A stretch of 64,000 bases of DNA from Pseudomonas sp. HMWF032 (GTDB taxonomy: Bacteria; Pseudomonadota; Gammaproteobacteria; Pseudomonadales; Pseudomonadaceae), in contig NZ_QAIG01000005.1 in the NCBI RefSeq assembly GCF_003060885.1, forward strand, positions 606,542 to 670,541, written 5' to 3'. The notes beneath the pieces were generated by a model that did no database searches, was not told the DNA's origin, and was given only the letters and a program-made list of their open reading frames with translations. A program made the translations under genes and the position numbers. Shown here one piece after another: positions 1 to 7,427 of the stretch. The stretch's first letter is position 1, and the number at the start of each line of letters is the position of its first letter.

Positions 1-522
1 GGACTCATAGTCGAAGGCCGCCGCAATCGGCTCGTACTGGAACGACACGTCCTTGAAGCCAAGCTTGTGCGCCACGGCCACCAGGGTGTTTTGTGCCTCC
101 AGGTCAGCCACCGGGTCGTCATCGACGAAGAACACCGGGCGACCCAGTACCACTTCCTCGAAGGGGCGGCCGGCAGTGGCTTCGGCGCGGTTTTTCAGTT
201 CGCCGATAAAAAAGCCGAGCAGGTCTTTAAACGGCAGGGCGCTGCCCAACACCGTGGTTTCGCTTTTCAGCAATTTGCTGCCCAGCAGGCTTTTCAGCGA
301 GCGCATCAGGCGCCCTTCATAGCCTTCCAGGTACTCATGCAGGGCCAGGCGGCCGTAGACCGGGCGGCGCTCTTCGAGGTTGAAGAACACCACGGAGGGC
401 AGGGTGATCTTGCCGTCTTCCAGTGGGATCAGCGTCTCGGCGTCGGGGCGCAGCCAGCCGACGGTGGAGTTGGAGGTGCCAAAATCGATGCCGCAGGCGC
501 GGGCGGGGGCTGATACGGTCAT
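1..522 (-). CDS. Hsp70-family chaperone-like protein, C-terminus outside window
   Basis: This is the first 174 codons of an Hsp70/DnaK-superfamily ATPase; the rest lies beyond base 1. The N-terminus carries the phosphate-1 loop ACGIDFGTSNSTVG (residues 9-22), typical of the Hsp70/actin fold, and FQYEPIAAAFDYES near residue 161-174, the region that in DnaK reads EPTAAALAYG. The spacing and the inserted PVFFVDDDP region resemble the short YegD/HscC-like Hsp70 paralogues rather than DnaK itself. No grpE or dnaJ neighbour is visible. The ATG at 522 is chosen because it places the nucleotide loop at the usual distance from the start. Family assignment is solid; the substrate of this paralogue is unknown. 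Confidence 0.88.
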   Translation of the reverse strand, partial: MTVSAPARACGIDFGTSNSTVGWLRPDAETLIPLEDGKITLPSVVFFNLEERRPVYGRLALHEYLEGYEGRLMRSLKSLLGSKLLKSETTVLGSALPFKDLLGFFIGELKNRAEATAGRPFEEVVLGRPVFFVDDDPVADLEAQNTLVAVAHKLGFKDVSFQYEPIAAAFDYES

Positions 523-736
523 GTACGGTGTTGATCCAGAAAAATTCGCGAGGGTGTTGATGCGTCCGAGCACAACGGCATGGCCAGAGGCGGGTCACGC
601 GTGATGACCCTGAGTGTTGTGCTGGCTTGAACGGAGTGCTGGGTAACCATCCCCGTGTGGTCTGCAAAAAACGGCCGCGCATTCTATGCGAGTGGCGCGC
701 GTAATGCTGCCCCTGATGATCTGAGCGATGGATGGA

Positions 737-1693
737 TCAGGGCTGTTCCGGATTGTCGGCTTGTGTGCGGCGGGTTTTCCACTGCGACCATTCAAAGCCC
801 ACAACCACCAGGAGTGATAAGGCGAAGGGCAGCAGCAGGTAGAACGCGCGGAATACGATCAACGCGGCCAATACATCTGGGGCGGGCAGTTCCGGCATTG
901 CAGCAAGAAATGTCACTTCGAGAACGCCCAGGCCTCCTGGTGCGTGTGACAGCAGGGCCAGGGAAAATGACGCGAGGAAGACGCCGAATACCACCAAGTA
1001 GCCAGGGTTGTTTTCGGCTGGTAAGGCGAAGTAGATGATGGCGGCCGCGCAGGCCAGTTCCAGTGGACCGGCCAGCAGTTGGCGGCCGACAATCCCCAGG
1101 CGCGGGTATTCAACATGCAGTTTGCCCCAGTGCCATGGCTTGAAGTGTCGCCAGGAACCGAGCACGTAGAGGGCCACCAGCGACAGCAGCAGCACGCCGA
1201 TGATCTCGGACACCAGGGGGGTCACTTTGGCCACGCGGTGAATCAGGTCGGGTTCAAGCACCAGTACACAGCCGCCCGCCAGGACAGTACCCAGGGCAAA
1301 GGTAAAGGAGCAAAAGACAATCAGGATGCCGATTTCCTGGGGTGTCATGCCTTTGGTGCGATAGGCGCGATAGCGCACCAGTGCGCCAGAGAACACCGAG
1401 GCGCCGATGTTGTGGGCCAGGGCATAGGTGGTAAAGGAGCACAGGCTGATAAAGCGCCAGGGGATCTGTTTGCCCAGGTGGGCCAGCGCGATGCGGTCGT
1501 ACCAGGCCAGGGCACAATAGGCCCCGAACGTTGCGCCAGCGGCCAGTAGCCAGTTCATGCGCGGGATAGCGTGCAGGCTGTCGGCAATTTCATGCAGGGA
1601 AATGTTGCGCACTTCGTGATAGAGCAGATAACACGACAGCAGAACGGCGCCGAGACCCACCAGGGTCCAGATCAGATCGCTCCTTTTCATCAC
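737..1693 (-). CDS. UPF0104 / LPG-synthase-type integral membrane protein
   Basis: A 318-residue polytopic inner-membrane protein with about eight hydrophobic segments. It looks like the transmembrane part of the lysylphosphatidylglycerol synthetase/flippase superfamily (YbhN, UPF0104): the conserved pieces AHNIGASVFSGALVRYRAYR and LSHAPGGLGVLEVTFLAA are both present. There is no cytoplasmic aminoacyl-transferase domain, so it is not a complete MprF. The start is a GTG at 1693 followed directly by ATG at 1690; an AAGGAG element 8 nt before the GTG favours 1693. A 14-bp palindrome lies about 40 nt upstream. Molecular function of stand-alone members is not established; a lipid-handling role is inference from the family. 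Confidence 0.8.
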   Translation of the reverse strand: MMKRSDLIWTLVGLGAVLLSCYLLYHEVRNISLHEIADSLHAIPRMNWLLAAGATFGAYCALAWYDRIALAHLGKQIPWRFISLCSFTTYALAHNIGASVFSGALVRYRAYRTKGMTPQEIGILIVFCSFTFALGTVLAGGCVLVLEPDLIHRVAKVTPLVSEIIGVLLLSLVALYVLGSWRHFKPWHWGKLHVEYPRLGIVGRQLLAGPLELACAAAIIYFALPAENNPGYLVVFGVFLASFSLALLSHAPGGLGVLEVTFLAAMPELPAPDVLAALIVFRAFYLLLPFALSLLVVVGFEWSQWKTRRTQADNPEQP

Positions 1694-1733
1694 GGACGTA
1701 GCTCCTTCACCTTACAACGACCACTTGGGCAAA

Positions 1734-1747
1734 AGGTTAATTAACCT
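1734..1747. promoter_or_regulatory. 14-bp perfect palindrome, candidate operator
   Basis: AGGTTAATTAACCT is perfectly self-complementary and sits about 40 bp upstream of the UPF0104 start, where a repressor site or promoter element would be expected. No terminator-like T-run follows it. The protein that would bind is unknown. Confidence 0.35.
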
Positions 1748-1931
1748 GCAGGGCGCATGCTTTTATTGGCGGTCTGAACTGCAGTTGATCGTCGACACAG
1801 CCGTTGTTGACGCTTAATCAGTATGCGCCGAGTTGGCGCAAGGCGCGCAGTATCACGGAGTCGTGCCGGATGCTCAACCACTCAGCCAGTCTGGGCCGTT
1901 ACCGAGTATGTCTTGCATTGCACCATCATGC

Positions 1932-2369
1932 TCAGGCCAGCCCAAGTGTCAGGAGTGTCAGCGCGGCGTAGCGGCCGGTTTTCGCCAGGCTGACGATCAG
2001 CAGGAATATCCACAATCGTTCGCGCATTACCCCGGCGATCAAGGTCAGTGGGTCACCAATGATCGGCAACCAGCTGAGCAGCAGTGACCAGCGACCATAG
2101 CGGGCATACCAGTGCTGGGCCTGTTGCAGGCGTGTATCGCTGACGGGAAACCAGCGGCGTTGGCGAAAGTGTTCCAGGTAGCGGCCGAGCAGCCAGTTGA
2201 GCAGTGAACCGATGATATTACCGACGCTGGCTACCGCCAGCAGGGCCCAGGGTGAGTAGGCCGTGCTGAGCAGCAGGGCCACCAGTACGCTTTCCGATTG
2301 CAGTGGCAATAGGGTGGCGGCGCCTAGGGCCGAAGCGAACAGGCCAAGGTAAGCCGAGAGGCTCAGCAT
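1932..2369 (-). CDS. YqaA/DedA-like small membrane protein
   Basis: A 145-residue membrane protein of the YqaA branch of the SNARE-associated/DedA superfamily. Visible marks are the N-terminal LLPLQSESVLVALL, the glycine-rich VASVGNIIGSLLNWLLGRY and the later LSWLPIIGDPLTLIAGVMR, which resembles the DedA motif (F-x-R-x-x-P-x-x-R-x-x-x-x-x-x-A-G). About four membrane spans are predicted by hydrophobicity. DedA-superfamily proteins support membrane homeostasis and undecaprenyl-phosphate or phospholipid recycling in other members; YqaA itself has no settled role. It is followed on the same strand by the UPF0104 gene after a 238-nt gap, so co-transcription is uncertain. Confidence 0.78.
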   Translation of the reverse strand: MLSLSAYLGLFASALGAATLLPLQSESVLVALLLSTAYSPWALLAVASVGNIIGSLLNWLLGRYLEHFRQRRWFPVSDTRLQQAQHWYARYGRWSLLLSWLPIIGDPLTLIAGVMRERLWIFLLIVSLAKTGRYAALTLLTLGLA

Positions 2370-2413
2370 GGTTCAGTTCTGGCCTGTCTCGCGGGTGCAC
2401 CGTTCAGCCTGGC

Positions 2414-3175
2414 TCAGGATTGCTTTTCCTGATCGGCATTGGCCATCACGTCTTCCAGTTTAAGGCCGGTCAGGCCGTGAATGGTTCGCCACAGGTAGTA
2501 GAAGATGGCCATCAGCATGATCATCGAGGGGATCGCGATCATCGGATAGCTGAGCAGGTTCATCCGCCCCAGTTCCTCGTTGAAGGCTTCGCTGCCGGCT
2601 GGACTGATGACTATCCACTTGGCCAGCGCGTAGTTCATTGCCGAGGAAAAGAAGAAGGTGCCACTCAGCCAATAGGTGGCCTTGAGCAGGCGGCTTTCGA
2701 ATTGTTCGGTGTTGCCGGCCTGTTCCAGGCGCTCGTGGATCTTGTCGACGTTGAGCACATTCTTGTTGAACAACATGGTGCGAATCAGCGGGAAGCGCGT
2801 GTGGGTCGATATCAGCACGGCAATACCGATAATGCCGGGGATCGCCGCTTCCTTGATGGCCAGCCATTGGTTGTCCAGCTTGAGCAGGCCGATGCCGCCG
2901 GTCAGCAGCACGCTGACCAGGCCGAGCAGGGCAATGAAGTTGAATTTGCGGTACTTGATCAGCTCGAAGCTGCCCCAGCCCAAAGGGAAGGCCAGTGCCA
3001 GCATCAGCGCACCGTCAGCGCCGAGTCGGCTCTCGCCACTGAGTTTCATCAGAATCAGTGAGGGGATCAGGATGCTGACCAGCAAATCGATCAGTGGGCG
3101 TGGCTTATGGCTGGCGTGATGGTTCTGGGTGATATCGGTCATGTCGTTCAAATGGCGGGGATGAGTGCTGATCAT
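2414..3175 (-). CDS. VC0807-family membrane protein
   Basis: A 253-residue protein with six or so hydrophobic segments. LLVSILIPSLILMKLS, PLGWGSFELIKYRKFNFIAL and FFFSSAMNYALAKW fit the conserved VC0807-like family found in proteobacteria; no enzymatic motif is visible and no function is known. The start at 3175 has a CAGGCAGG purine stretch just upstream; an internal ATG at 3142 (MTDITQ) is an alternative and would remove an unremarkable 11-residue leader. The gene precedes the YqaA gene on the same strand with a 44-nt gap, so the two may be co-transcribed. Confidence 0.72.
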   Translation of the reverse strand: MISTHPRHLNDMTDITQNHHASHKPRPLIDLLVSILIPSLILMKLSGESRLGADGALMLALAFPLGWGSFELIKYRKFNFIALLGLVSVLLTGGIGLLKLDNQWLAIKEAAIPGIIGIAVLISTHTRFPLIRTMLFNKNVLNVDKIHERLEQAGNTEQFESRLLKATYWLSGTFFFSSAMNYALAKWIVISPAGSEAFNEELGRMNLLSYPMIAIPSMIMLMAIFYYLWRTIHGLTGLKLEDVMANADQEKQS

Positions 3176-3403
3176 CGCCTGCCTGGGGCCTTGCTACCAG
3201 CCCAGCGCTCATCTTGTGTGTGAAAAAGTGTGAGGGCGCGAGTGGTTCTGGTCCGATTCGAGTCTGCGACCGGTGACACGGCCAGGCCGCCGATACTCAT
3301 CGGATATCAGTTGCGCTGCGGTGCTTTTTTCATCGGCATCTGACCGGTTTCGTTTGTTGGGGTGGCTGCACCGCATTGCCGATGGCGCTTTAAACCTGCT
3401 CTG

Positions 3404-4090
3404 ATGGTGGTCGCCCTCTGCTGCTCAGGCGCTCTATCTCAGGCGGCAATAGATGATTGCATCGGCGTGGTGATGGCCAGTACACGGCCTATTGGGCGCT
3501 GGTTGAGAGGGGTCGCCAAGCCGCACTGACAGTGGCCAGGCGATGCACTTTCACGGCGCGCCCCGCGAATGCCGCACGGTTCTCGATTGTTCGCACCCCA
3601 GGTCGTGAAGAGTTATTCCAGTGGGGGGTGATTGCGCGGGGTCAGACGGGCATCTACTCATTGCGTGGTGCCGGGCTGAATGTTCGTACGCTGGCCGATG
3701 TCGAGCGTTTCGCGACCTGGCCGTACCGAAGCAGTGGTACTCCTACGAGTACCTTGGCGAGCAGGGCTTGAAGAGCCTCTATGGCGTGCCCACCCCGCAG
3801 CACATGACCACGATGTTCAAGCAGGGTCGGATTGAATTGCGAGTGGCCAACTCGCTGGCCCTGGATGAAATGCTGGCTGAAGCAGGCACGAAGCGCGAAG
3901 AGGTTGAGCTGCCGTTCACCCTGATGCAAACCAACGCCTAGATTGTTTTTCCAACACGATCGATCCGGAGCGGGTCCCGTGCTGGCTATACGCACTGGAC
4001 GAGTTGACGCGCGATGACCGTTTGCAGCGCATCCATCATCGCGGGTTTCCAGGGGCTGACAGCGTGCCGGTGGTGCTCCCTGCTCTTTGA
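3404..4090 (+). pseudogene. Decayed periplasmic substrate-binding protein (SBP family 3)
   Basis: Fragments in all three plus-strand frames line up in order with the intact gene at 4143. A signal-peptide-like MVVALCCSGALSQA starts at 3404; FSIVRTPGREELFQW and IYSLRGAGLNVRTLADVERF lie near 3570-3715; after a frameshift around 3718, LAVPKQWYSYEYLGEQGLKS continues to a stop at 3941; a C-terminal remnant (YALDELTRDDRLQRIHHRGF) lies in the third frame and ends at 4090. Between signal peptide and FSIVRTP only about 115 nt remain where the paralogue has nearly twice that, so there is also a deletion. The best reading is a tandem duplicate that lost function; sequencing error cannot explain several lesions plus a deletion. 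Confidence 0.8.
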
Positions 4091-4142
4091 TGCAATCCGT
4101 GGGTGCTGAGCTAGTCTGAGGGAAAGCGGCGGAGATTTTATC

Positions 4143-4898
4143 TTGCGTAAACGTAGTTGCCTGCTGGTGATCTGGCTTGTGTGCTGTATGGCAGGCAGTG
4201 CGCAGGCTGAACTGCGTTTGCTGACTGAAGAGGCACCGCCAACCAGCTACAGTCAGGATGGTGAGTTGCGCGGGCTGGCAGTGGATATTGTGCGCCAACT
4301 GATCGCGCGAACCGGCGATGCGGCGCGCCTGGAACTGTTGCCCTGGACGCGGGCATACGCGCTGGCACAGCATCAGGCCGATACGGCGATCTTTTCCACC
4401 GTACGTACGCCGGAGCGCGAGGCTCGTTTCCAGTGGGTAGGGCCCCTGCTGATTGGCACTACCAGTTTCTATTCGCTGAAATCGCGCAATTTGCGATTCG
4501 ACAGCCTGCAGCAGGCGGCCGAGAGCGGCCCGCTGGCCGTGCCGAAGCAGTGGTACACCTATGAAACGCTGGAGGCGCGTGGGTTCAAGAACCTCTACGG
4601 GGTTACCAGTTCGAAGAGTATGGTGACCATGCTCAAGCACGGGCGCGTTCAACTGATTGCCACCGAGGACTTGACCCTCGATGCCGAACTGGCGCGAGGA
4701 GGATTGCGTGCCGATCAGGTGCAGGCGCACCTGCCGTTTATGCGCTCGGCCTATTACATTGCCTTTTCCCCGCAGACCGACGCCGCCGTGGTGCAGCGCT
4801 GGCGCCGTGCGTTGGATGCCATGCATAAGGACGGCAGCTTTGCCGAGATCTTTCGCCGCTGGATGCCGCACGCACAGTTACCCACCGCCACTGAATAG
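4143..4898 (+). CDS. Transporter substrate-binding domain protein, periplasmic
   Basis: A 251-residue periplasmic binding protein of SBP family 3 (amino-acid-type). The first 22 residues form a signal peptide (MRKRSC, hydrophobic core, cleavage after AGSAQA). The mature part begins ELRLLTEEAPPTSY and contains LRGLAVDIVRQLIARTG, the conserved entry to the ligand pocket, and FSTVRTPEREARFQWVGPL. The start is TTG at 4143 with GGAGA about 9 nt upstream. There is no permease or ATPase gene next to it, so it is either a solitary binding protein borrowing another transporter or a ligand sensor. The ligand cannot be told from sequence. The pseudogene immediately upstream is a decayed copy. Confidence 0.82.
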   Translation: MRKRSCLLVIWLVCCMAGSAQAELRLLTEEAPPTSYSQDGELRGLAVDIVRQLIARTGDAARLELLPWTRAYALAQHQADTAIFSTVRTPEREARFQWVGPLLIGTTSFYSLKSRNLRFDSLQQAAESGPLAVPKQWYTYETLEARGFKNLYGVTSSKSMVTMLKHGRVQLIATEDLTLDAELARGGLRADQVQAHLPFMRSAYYIAFSPQTDAAVVQRWRRALDAMHKDGSFAEIFRRWMPHAQLPTATE

Positions 4899-4935
4899 CC
4901 TGAGCCATCTCCGTTATCACCTGCAGAGCCTGCCG

Positions 4936-5934
4936 ATGCCCCGCTCCCGTCCCGTAATGTTGGATTTTGCTGCCCGTGCCCAACTGTTCAGCCACTTGGC
5001 CGCCATGGAAAAGGCCGGCGTGCCCGTGGAGCAGGCGCTGCTCGGTGTGGCGTTGCCTGCGCATGCCAGGGCAGCACTGCAGGGTGTGCAGGCGCAGGTT
5101 GCCGGCGGTCGCGATATGGCCTGCGCCGGTTTACGCAGCGGCCTGTTGACGCCATTGGACAGCAGCCTGCTGGGCGCAGCGCAGGCCAGTGGTTGTCTGG
5201 CTGCGATCTATCAGCGTCTGGCCGAGCGTTACACCCACCGGGCGCTGCAGGTCGCTGCGCTGCAGTCACGCCTGCTGATGCCGGCGGCTGTGTTGGTGCT
5301 GGGGCTGTTTATCCAGCCGCTGCCAGCGCTGGTGGGGGGGCAGCTGAGCATCGCCGGTTATCTGTGGGGCGTGCTCTGGCCGTTGCTGGTGCTGGGGGCG
5401 CTCTATGGCCTGGGCCGTCGGTTATACGTGCGTCATGAGTACGCGCCTGCAGGGGCGGCTTCGCCGTTCGATAGCCTGTTGGCGAGTATGCCGATTCTCG
5501 GCCCCGCGTTGCTGCGGCGTAACCTGCGCGATTTTTTCGACAGCCTGGGGCTGATGCTGGAGGCCGGCATGCCCATGCTGGATGCCCTGGCCAAGGCCTG
5601 CGCGGTGATCCGCCATGCGCCACTGCGCAAACGCTTCAGCGGTGTGCAGTTGGCTGTGCAGCGTGGCCAGAGCCTGGCGCAGGCGTTGGCCAATCTGGAC
5701 TTCCCCGGCCAGGGGTTGGCCCTTGGCCTGATTCGTACGGGGGAGGCCAGCGGCACCTTGCCAGCCAGCCTGCTCAACTACGCCGGGGTGGAAACACAGA
5801 AACTGGATAGCCTGACCGAACAGCTGGCGACCTGGTTGCCGCGTGCGCTGTATGCCGGGGTGATGCTGTGGATGGCCTATGGGCTGCTGACAGGCGCAGG
5901 CTTTGGGCCGCGTTTGCCGGTAGAGCTGCTTTAG
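4936..5934 (+). CDS. Orphan type II secretion F (GspF/PilC-like) membrane protein
   Basis: A 332-residue protein with two T2SF-type helical domains. The first half has FAARAQLFSHLAAMEKAGVP and DSSLLGAAQASGCLAAIYQR; the second repeats the pattern with LRDFFDSLGLMLEAGMPMLD and LALGLIRTGEASGTLPASLL. Hydrophobic segments near residues 115-165 and at the C-terminus are the usual three membrane spans. GspF and PilC anchor the assembly ATPase and pseudopilin machinery, yet no ATPase, secretin or pilin gene is nearby and the protein is shorter than the roughly 400 residues of standard members. The ATG at 4936 overlaps nothing and lies 37 nt after the upstream stop; 4957 is an alternative start. Confidence 0.75.
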   Translation: MPRSRPVMLDFAARAQLFSHLAAMEKAGVPVEQALLGVALPAHARAALQGVQAQVAGGRDMACAGLRSGLLTPLDSSLLGAAQASGCLAAIYQRLAERYTHRALQVAALQSRLLMPAAVLVLGLFIQPLPALVGGQLSIAGYLWGVLWPLLVLGALYGLGRRLYVRHEYAPAGAASPFDSLLASMPILGPALLRRNLRDFFDSLGLMLEAGMPMLDALAKACAVIRHAPLRKRFSGVQLAVQRGQSLAQALANLDFPGQGLALGLIRTGEASGTLPASLLNYAGVETQKLDSLTEQLATWLPRALYAGVMLWMAYGLLTGAGFGPRLPVELL

Positions 5935-5948
5935 GGCCTGGTTGTTCG

Positions 5949-5963
5949 CCGCCTGAAAGGCGG
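5949..5963 (+). terminator. Short hairpin after the GspF-like gene
   Basis: CCGCCT-GAA-AGGCGG forms a 6-bp stem with a 3-nt loop 14 nt after the stop codon. No T-run follows, so it is a weak or factor-dependent terminator candidate only. Confidence 0.35.
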
Positions 5964-5985
5964 GTGCAAGGTTACTGGTCGACTA

Positions 5986-6025
5986 TGTAGTTTTACTACA
6001 TGACGGTTTTTGTAGTTTTACTACA
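5986..6025. promoter_or_regulatory. Tandem TGTAG-N5-CTACA palindromes, candidate operators
   Basis: Two identical 15-bp sequences, TGTAGTTTTACTACA, lie at 5986-6000 and 6011-6025, 25 bp apart. Each is an inverted repeat of TGTAG around five bases (TGTAGT/ACTACA around TTT). They sit 40-80 bp upstream of the oxaloacetate decarboxylase start, where operator or activator sites would be. A third site of the same form, TGTAGCTTCACTACA, lies inside the gene at 6216-6230. Dyads of this size suit a dimeric helix-turn-helix regulator; which one is not evident from the window. Confidence 0.6.
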
Positions 6026-6066
6026 TAATCCTCGTTCAGAATTGACTATGACCGATGGTGCACCCC

Positions 6067-6930
6067 ATGCAACGAGCCTCACACCATGACCTTCGCGCAC
6101 AGTTTCGTGCGCTATTGGCTTCAAATAGCTGTTATCACACGGCTTCAGTGTTTGACCCGATGGCCGCGCGCATTGCCGCCGACCTGGGGTTTGAGGTGGG
6201 AATTCTGGGTGGTTCTGTAGCTTCACTACAAGTTCTGGCCGCCCCCGACTTCGCGCTGATTAGCCTCGGTGAGTTTGTCGAGCAGGCCACGCGCATTGGC
6301 CGCGTTAGCCGTCTGCCGGTGATTGCCGACGCGGATCATGGCTACGGCAATGCGCTGAACGTGATGCGCACCGTGGTTGAGCTGGAGCGCGCTGGGATTG
6401 CCGCGCTGACCCTTGAAGACACCCTGCTACCCGCGCAGTTCGGGCGCAAGTCTACTGACCTGATCAGCGTTGACGAAGGCGTCGGCAAAATCCGCGCGGC
6501 ATTGGAAGCGCGGGTTGATCCGGACCTGGCGATCATCGCCCGCACCCATGCCGGCGTGCTGGATGTCAGCGAAGTTATTTGCCGCACGCAGGCCTATCAG
6601 GCCGCCGGGGCGGATGCCATCTGCCTGGTCGGCGTCGAGGATTTTGCCCATTTGGAGCAGATTGCTTCCGCTCTAAGTATCCCGCTGATGCTGGTCACCT
6701 ACGGCAACCCCAAGCTGCGCGACAACGCCCGCCTGGCGGCGCTGGGGGTGCGCATCGTGGTCAACGGTCACGCCGCTTACTTCGCAGCAATCAAGGCCAC
6801 CTACGATTGCCTGCGCGAGCAACGCAATGCCGAACCTTGCGAACTCAACGCCACCGAACTGACCCATAAATACACGCAACCCGAGGACTACATCGTCTGG
6901 GCGCGCGAGTTTATGGAGGTCAAGGAGTAG
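6067..6930 (+). CDS. Oxaloacetate decarboxylase (isocitrate lyase/PEP mutase superfamily)
   Basis: A 287-residue (beta/alpha)8 enzyme of the isocitrate lyase/PEP mutase superfamily. It closely resembles, from memory, P. aeruginosa PA4872, a cytosolic metal-dependent enzyme converting oxaloacetate to pyruvate and CO2. Seen in the sequence: [39 protein letters not shown] (metal-binding aspartates), [16 protein letters not shown] and [16 protein letters not shown] 6067 ([10 protein letters not shown]) is chosen because it matches the remembered family start; 6055 adds four residues. Neither has a clear Shine-Dalgarno. Palindromic sites precede and enter the gene, suggesting dedicated regulation. 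2-methylisocitrate lyase is a related alternative, but the length and PA4872-like motifs argue against it. Confidence 0.88.
   Translation: MQRASHHDLRAQFRALLASNSCYHTASVFDPMAARIAADLGFEVGILGGSVASLQVLAAPDFALISLGEFVEQATRIGRVSRLPVIADADHGYGNALNVMRTVVELERAGIAALTLEDTLLPAQFGRKSTDLISVDEGVGKIRAALEARVDPDLAIIARTHAGVLDVSEVICRTQAYQAAGADAICLVGVEDFAHLEQIASALSIPLMLVTYGNPKLRDNARLAALGVRIVVNGHAAYFAAIKATYDCLREQRNAEPCELNATELTHKYTQPEDYIVWAREFMEVKE
6216..6230. promoter_or_regulatory. Intragenic TGTAG-N5-CTACA palindrome
   Basis: TGTAGCTTCACTACA lies within the coding sequence, over codons for SVASLQ. It keeps both arms of the two upstream sites while the middle five bases differ. Its position about 205 bp from the upstream pair would allow DNA looping, but it may be chance. 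Confidence 0.35.
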
Positions 6931-7002
6931 GCCGACCACCTGCGCTTGAGGTTCATCGCATTTCGGCGCATACCTACCGCCTAAACAACGGAGGGCGCGT
7001 GC

Positions 7003-7269
7003 ATGGCCGGTGGTTGGGCAACCGATGGTGCGGTACAGGAGCAGATCGACAGCAGCCTTGAGGACGCCATTGCCCGCGTTCGCAGCCAATTGCCGCGCGG
7101 CGAAAGCCTGAGCAATTGCGAAGAATGCGACGCGGTCATTCCCCAAGCCCGGCGCACAGCCATCCCCGGCGTGCACCTGTGCGTGGTCTGCCAAACCGAG
7201 CACGACAAGGAACAGGCCAAATTCAGTGGTTATAACCGCAGGGGCAGTAAGGACAGTCAATTGCGCTGA
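7003..7269 (+). CDS. DksA/TraR C4-type zinc-finger protein
   Basis: An 88-residue protein with the DksA/TraR zinc finger: Cys39, Cys42, Cys60 and Cys63 in NCEECDAVIPQARR and VHLCVVCQTEHD. The coiled-coil arm of DksA is largely missing; the N-terminal helix is short (about 30 residues), so it resembles the TraR/YbiI-sized members. DksA-family proteins bind the RNA polymerase secondary channel; whether this short form does is inference. GGAGG lies at 6990-6994, about 8 nt before the ATG, a strong ribosome-binding site. It lies 72 nt after the oxaloacetate decarboxylase gene on the same strand. Confidence 0.85.
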   Translation: MAGGWATDGAVQEQIDSSLEDAIARVRSQLPRGESLSNCEECDAVIPQARRTAIPGVHLCVVCQTEHDKEQAKFSGYNRRGSKDSQLR

Positions 7270-7283
7270 GGGTCTAGGTGATT

Positions 7284-7417
7284 GCTGTTGGGCTTCACCG
7301 CTGCGCGGCTCAACCGCAACCTACGGGGGGTTGTGGCTGTTGGGCTTCGCCGCTGCGCGGCTCAATCGCAACCTACAGGTGGGTAGGTTGTGGTTGAGCG
7401 CAGCGAAGCCCAACAGC
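7284..7417. repeat. REP-like cluster: two direct copies and one inverted copy
   Basis: A 41-bp unit starting GCTGTTGGGCTTC and ending CGCAACCTAC occurs at 7284-7324 and 7336-7376 with two mismatches (52-bp period). An inverted copy, GTAGGTTGTGGTTGAGCG...CCCAACAGC, occupies 7383-7417 and can fold with either. The unit resembles the GTAGGTTGGGTTGAGCG palindromes scattered between Pseudomonas genes. It separates the converging zinc-finger gene and ureC and may act as a transcription barrier. Confidence 0.75.
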
Positions 7418-7427
7418 GGCGTGCGGG

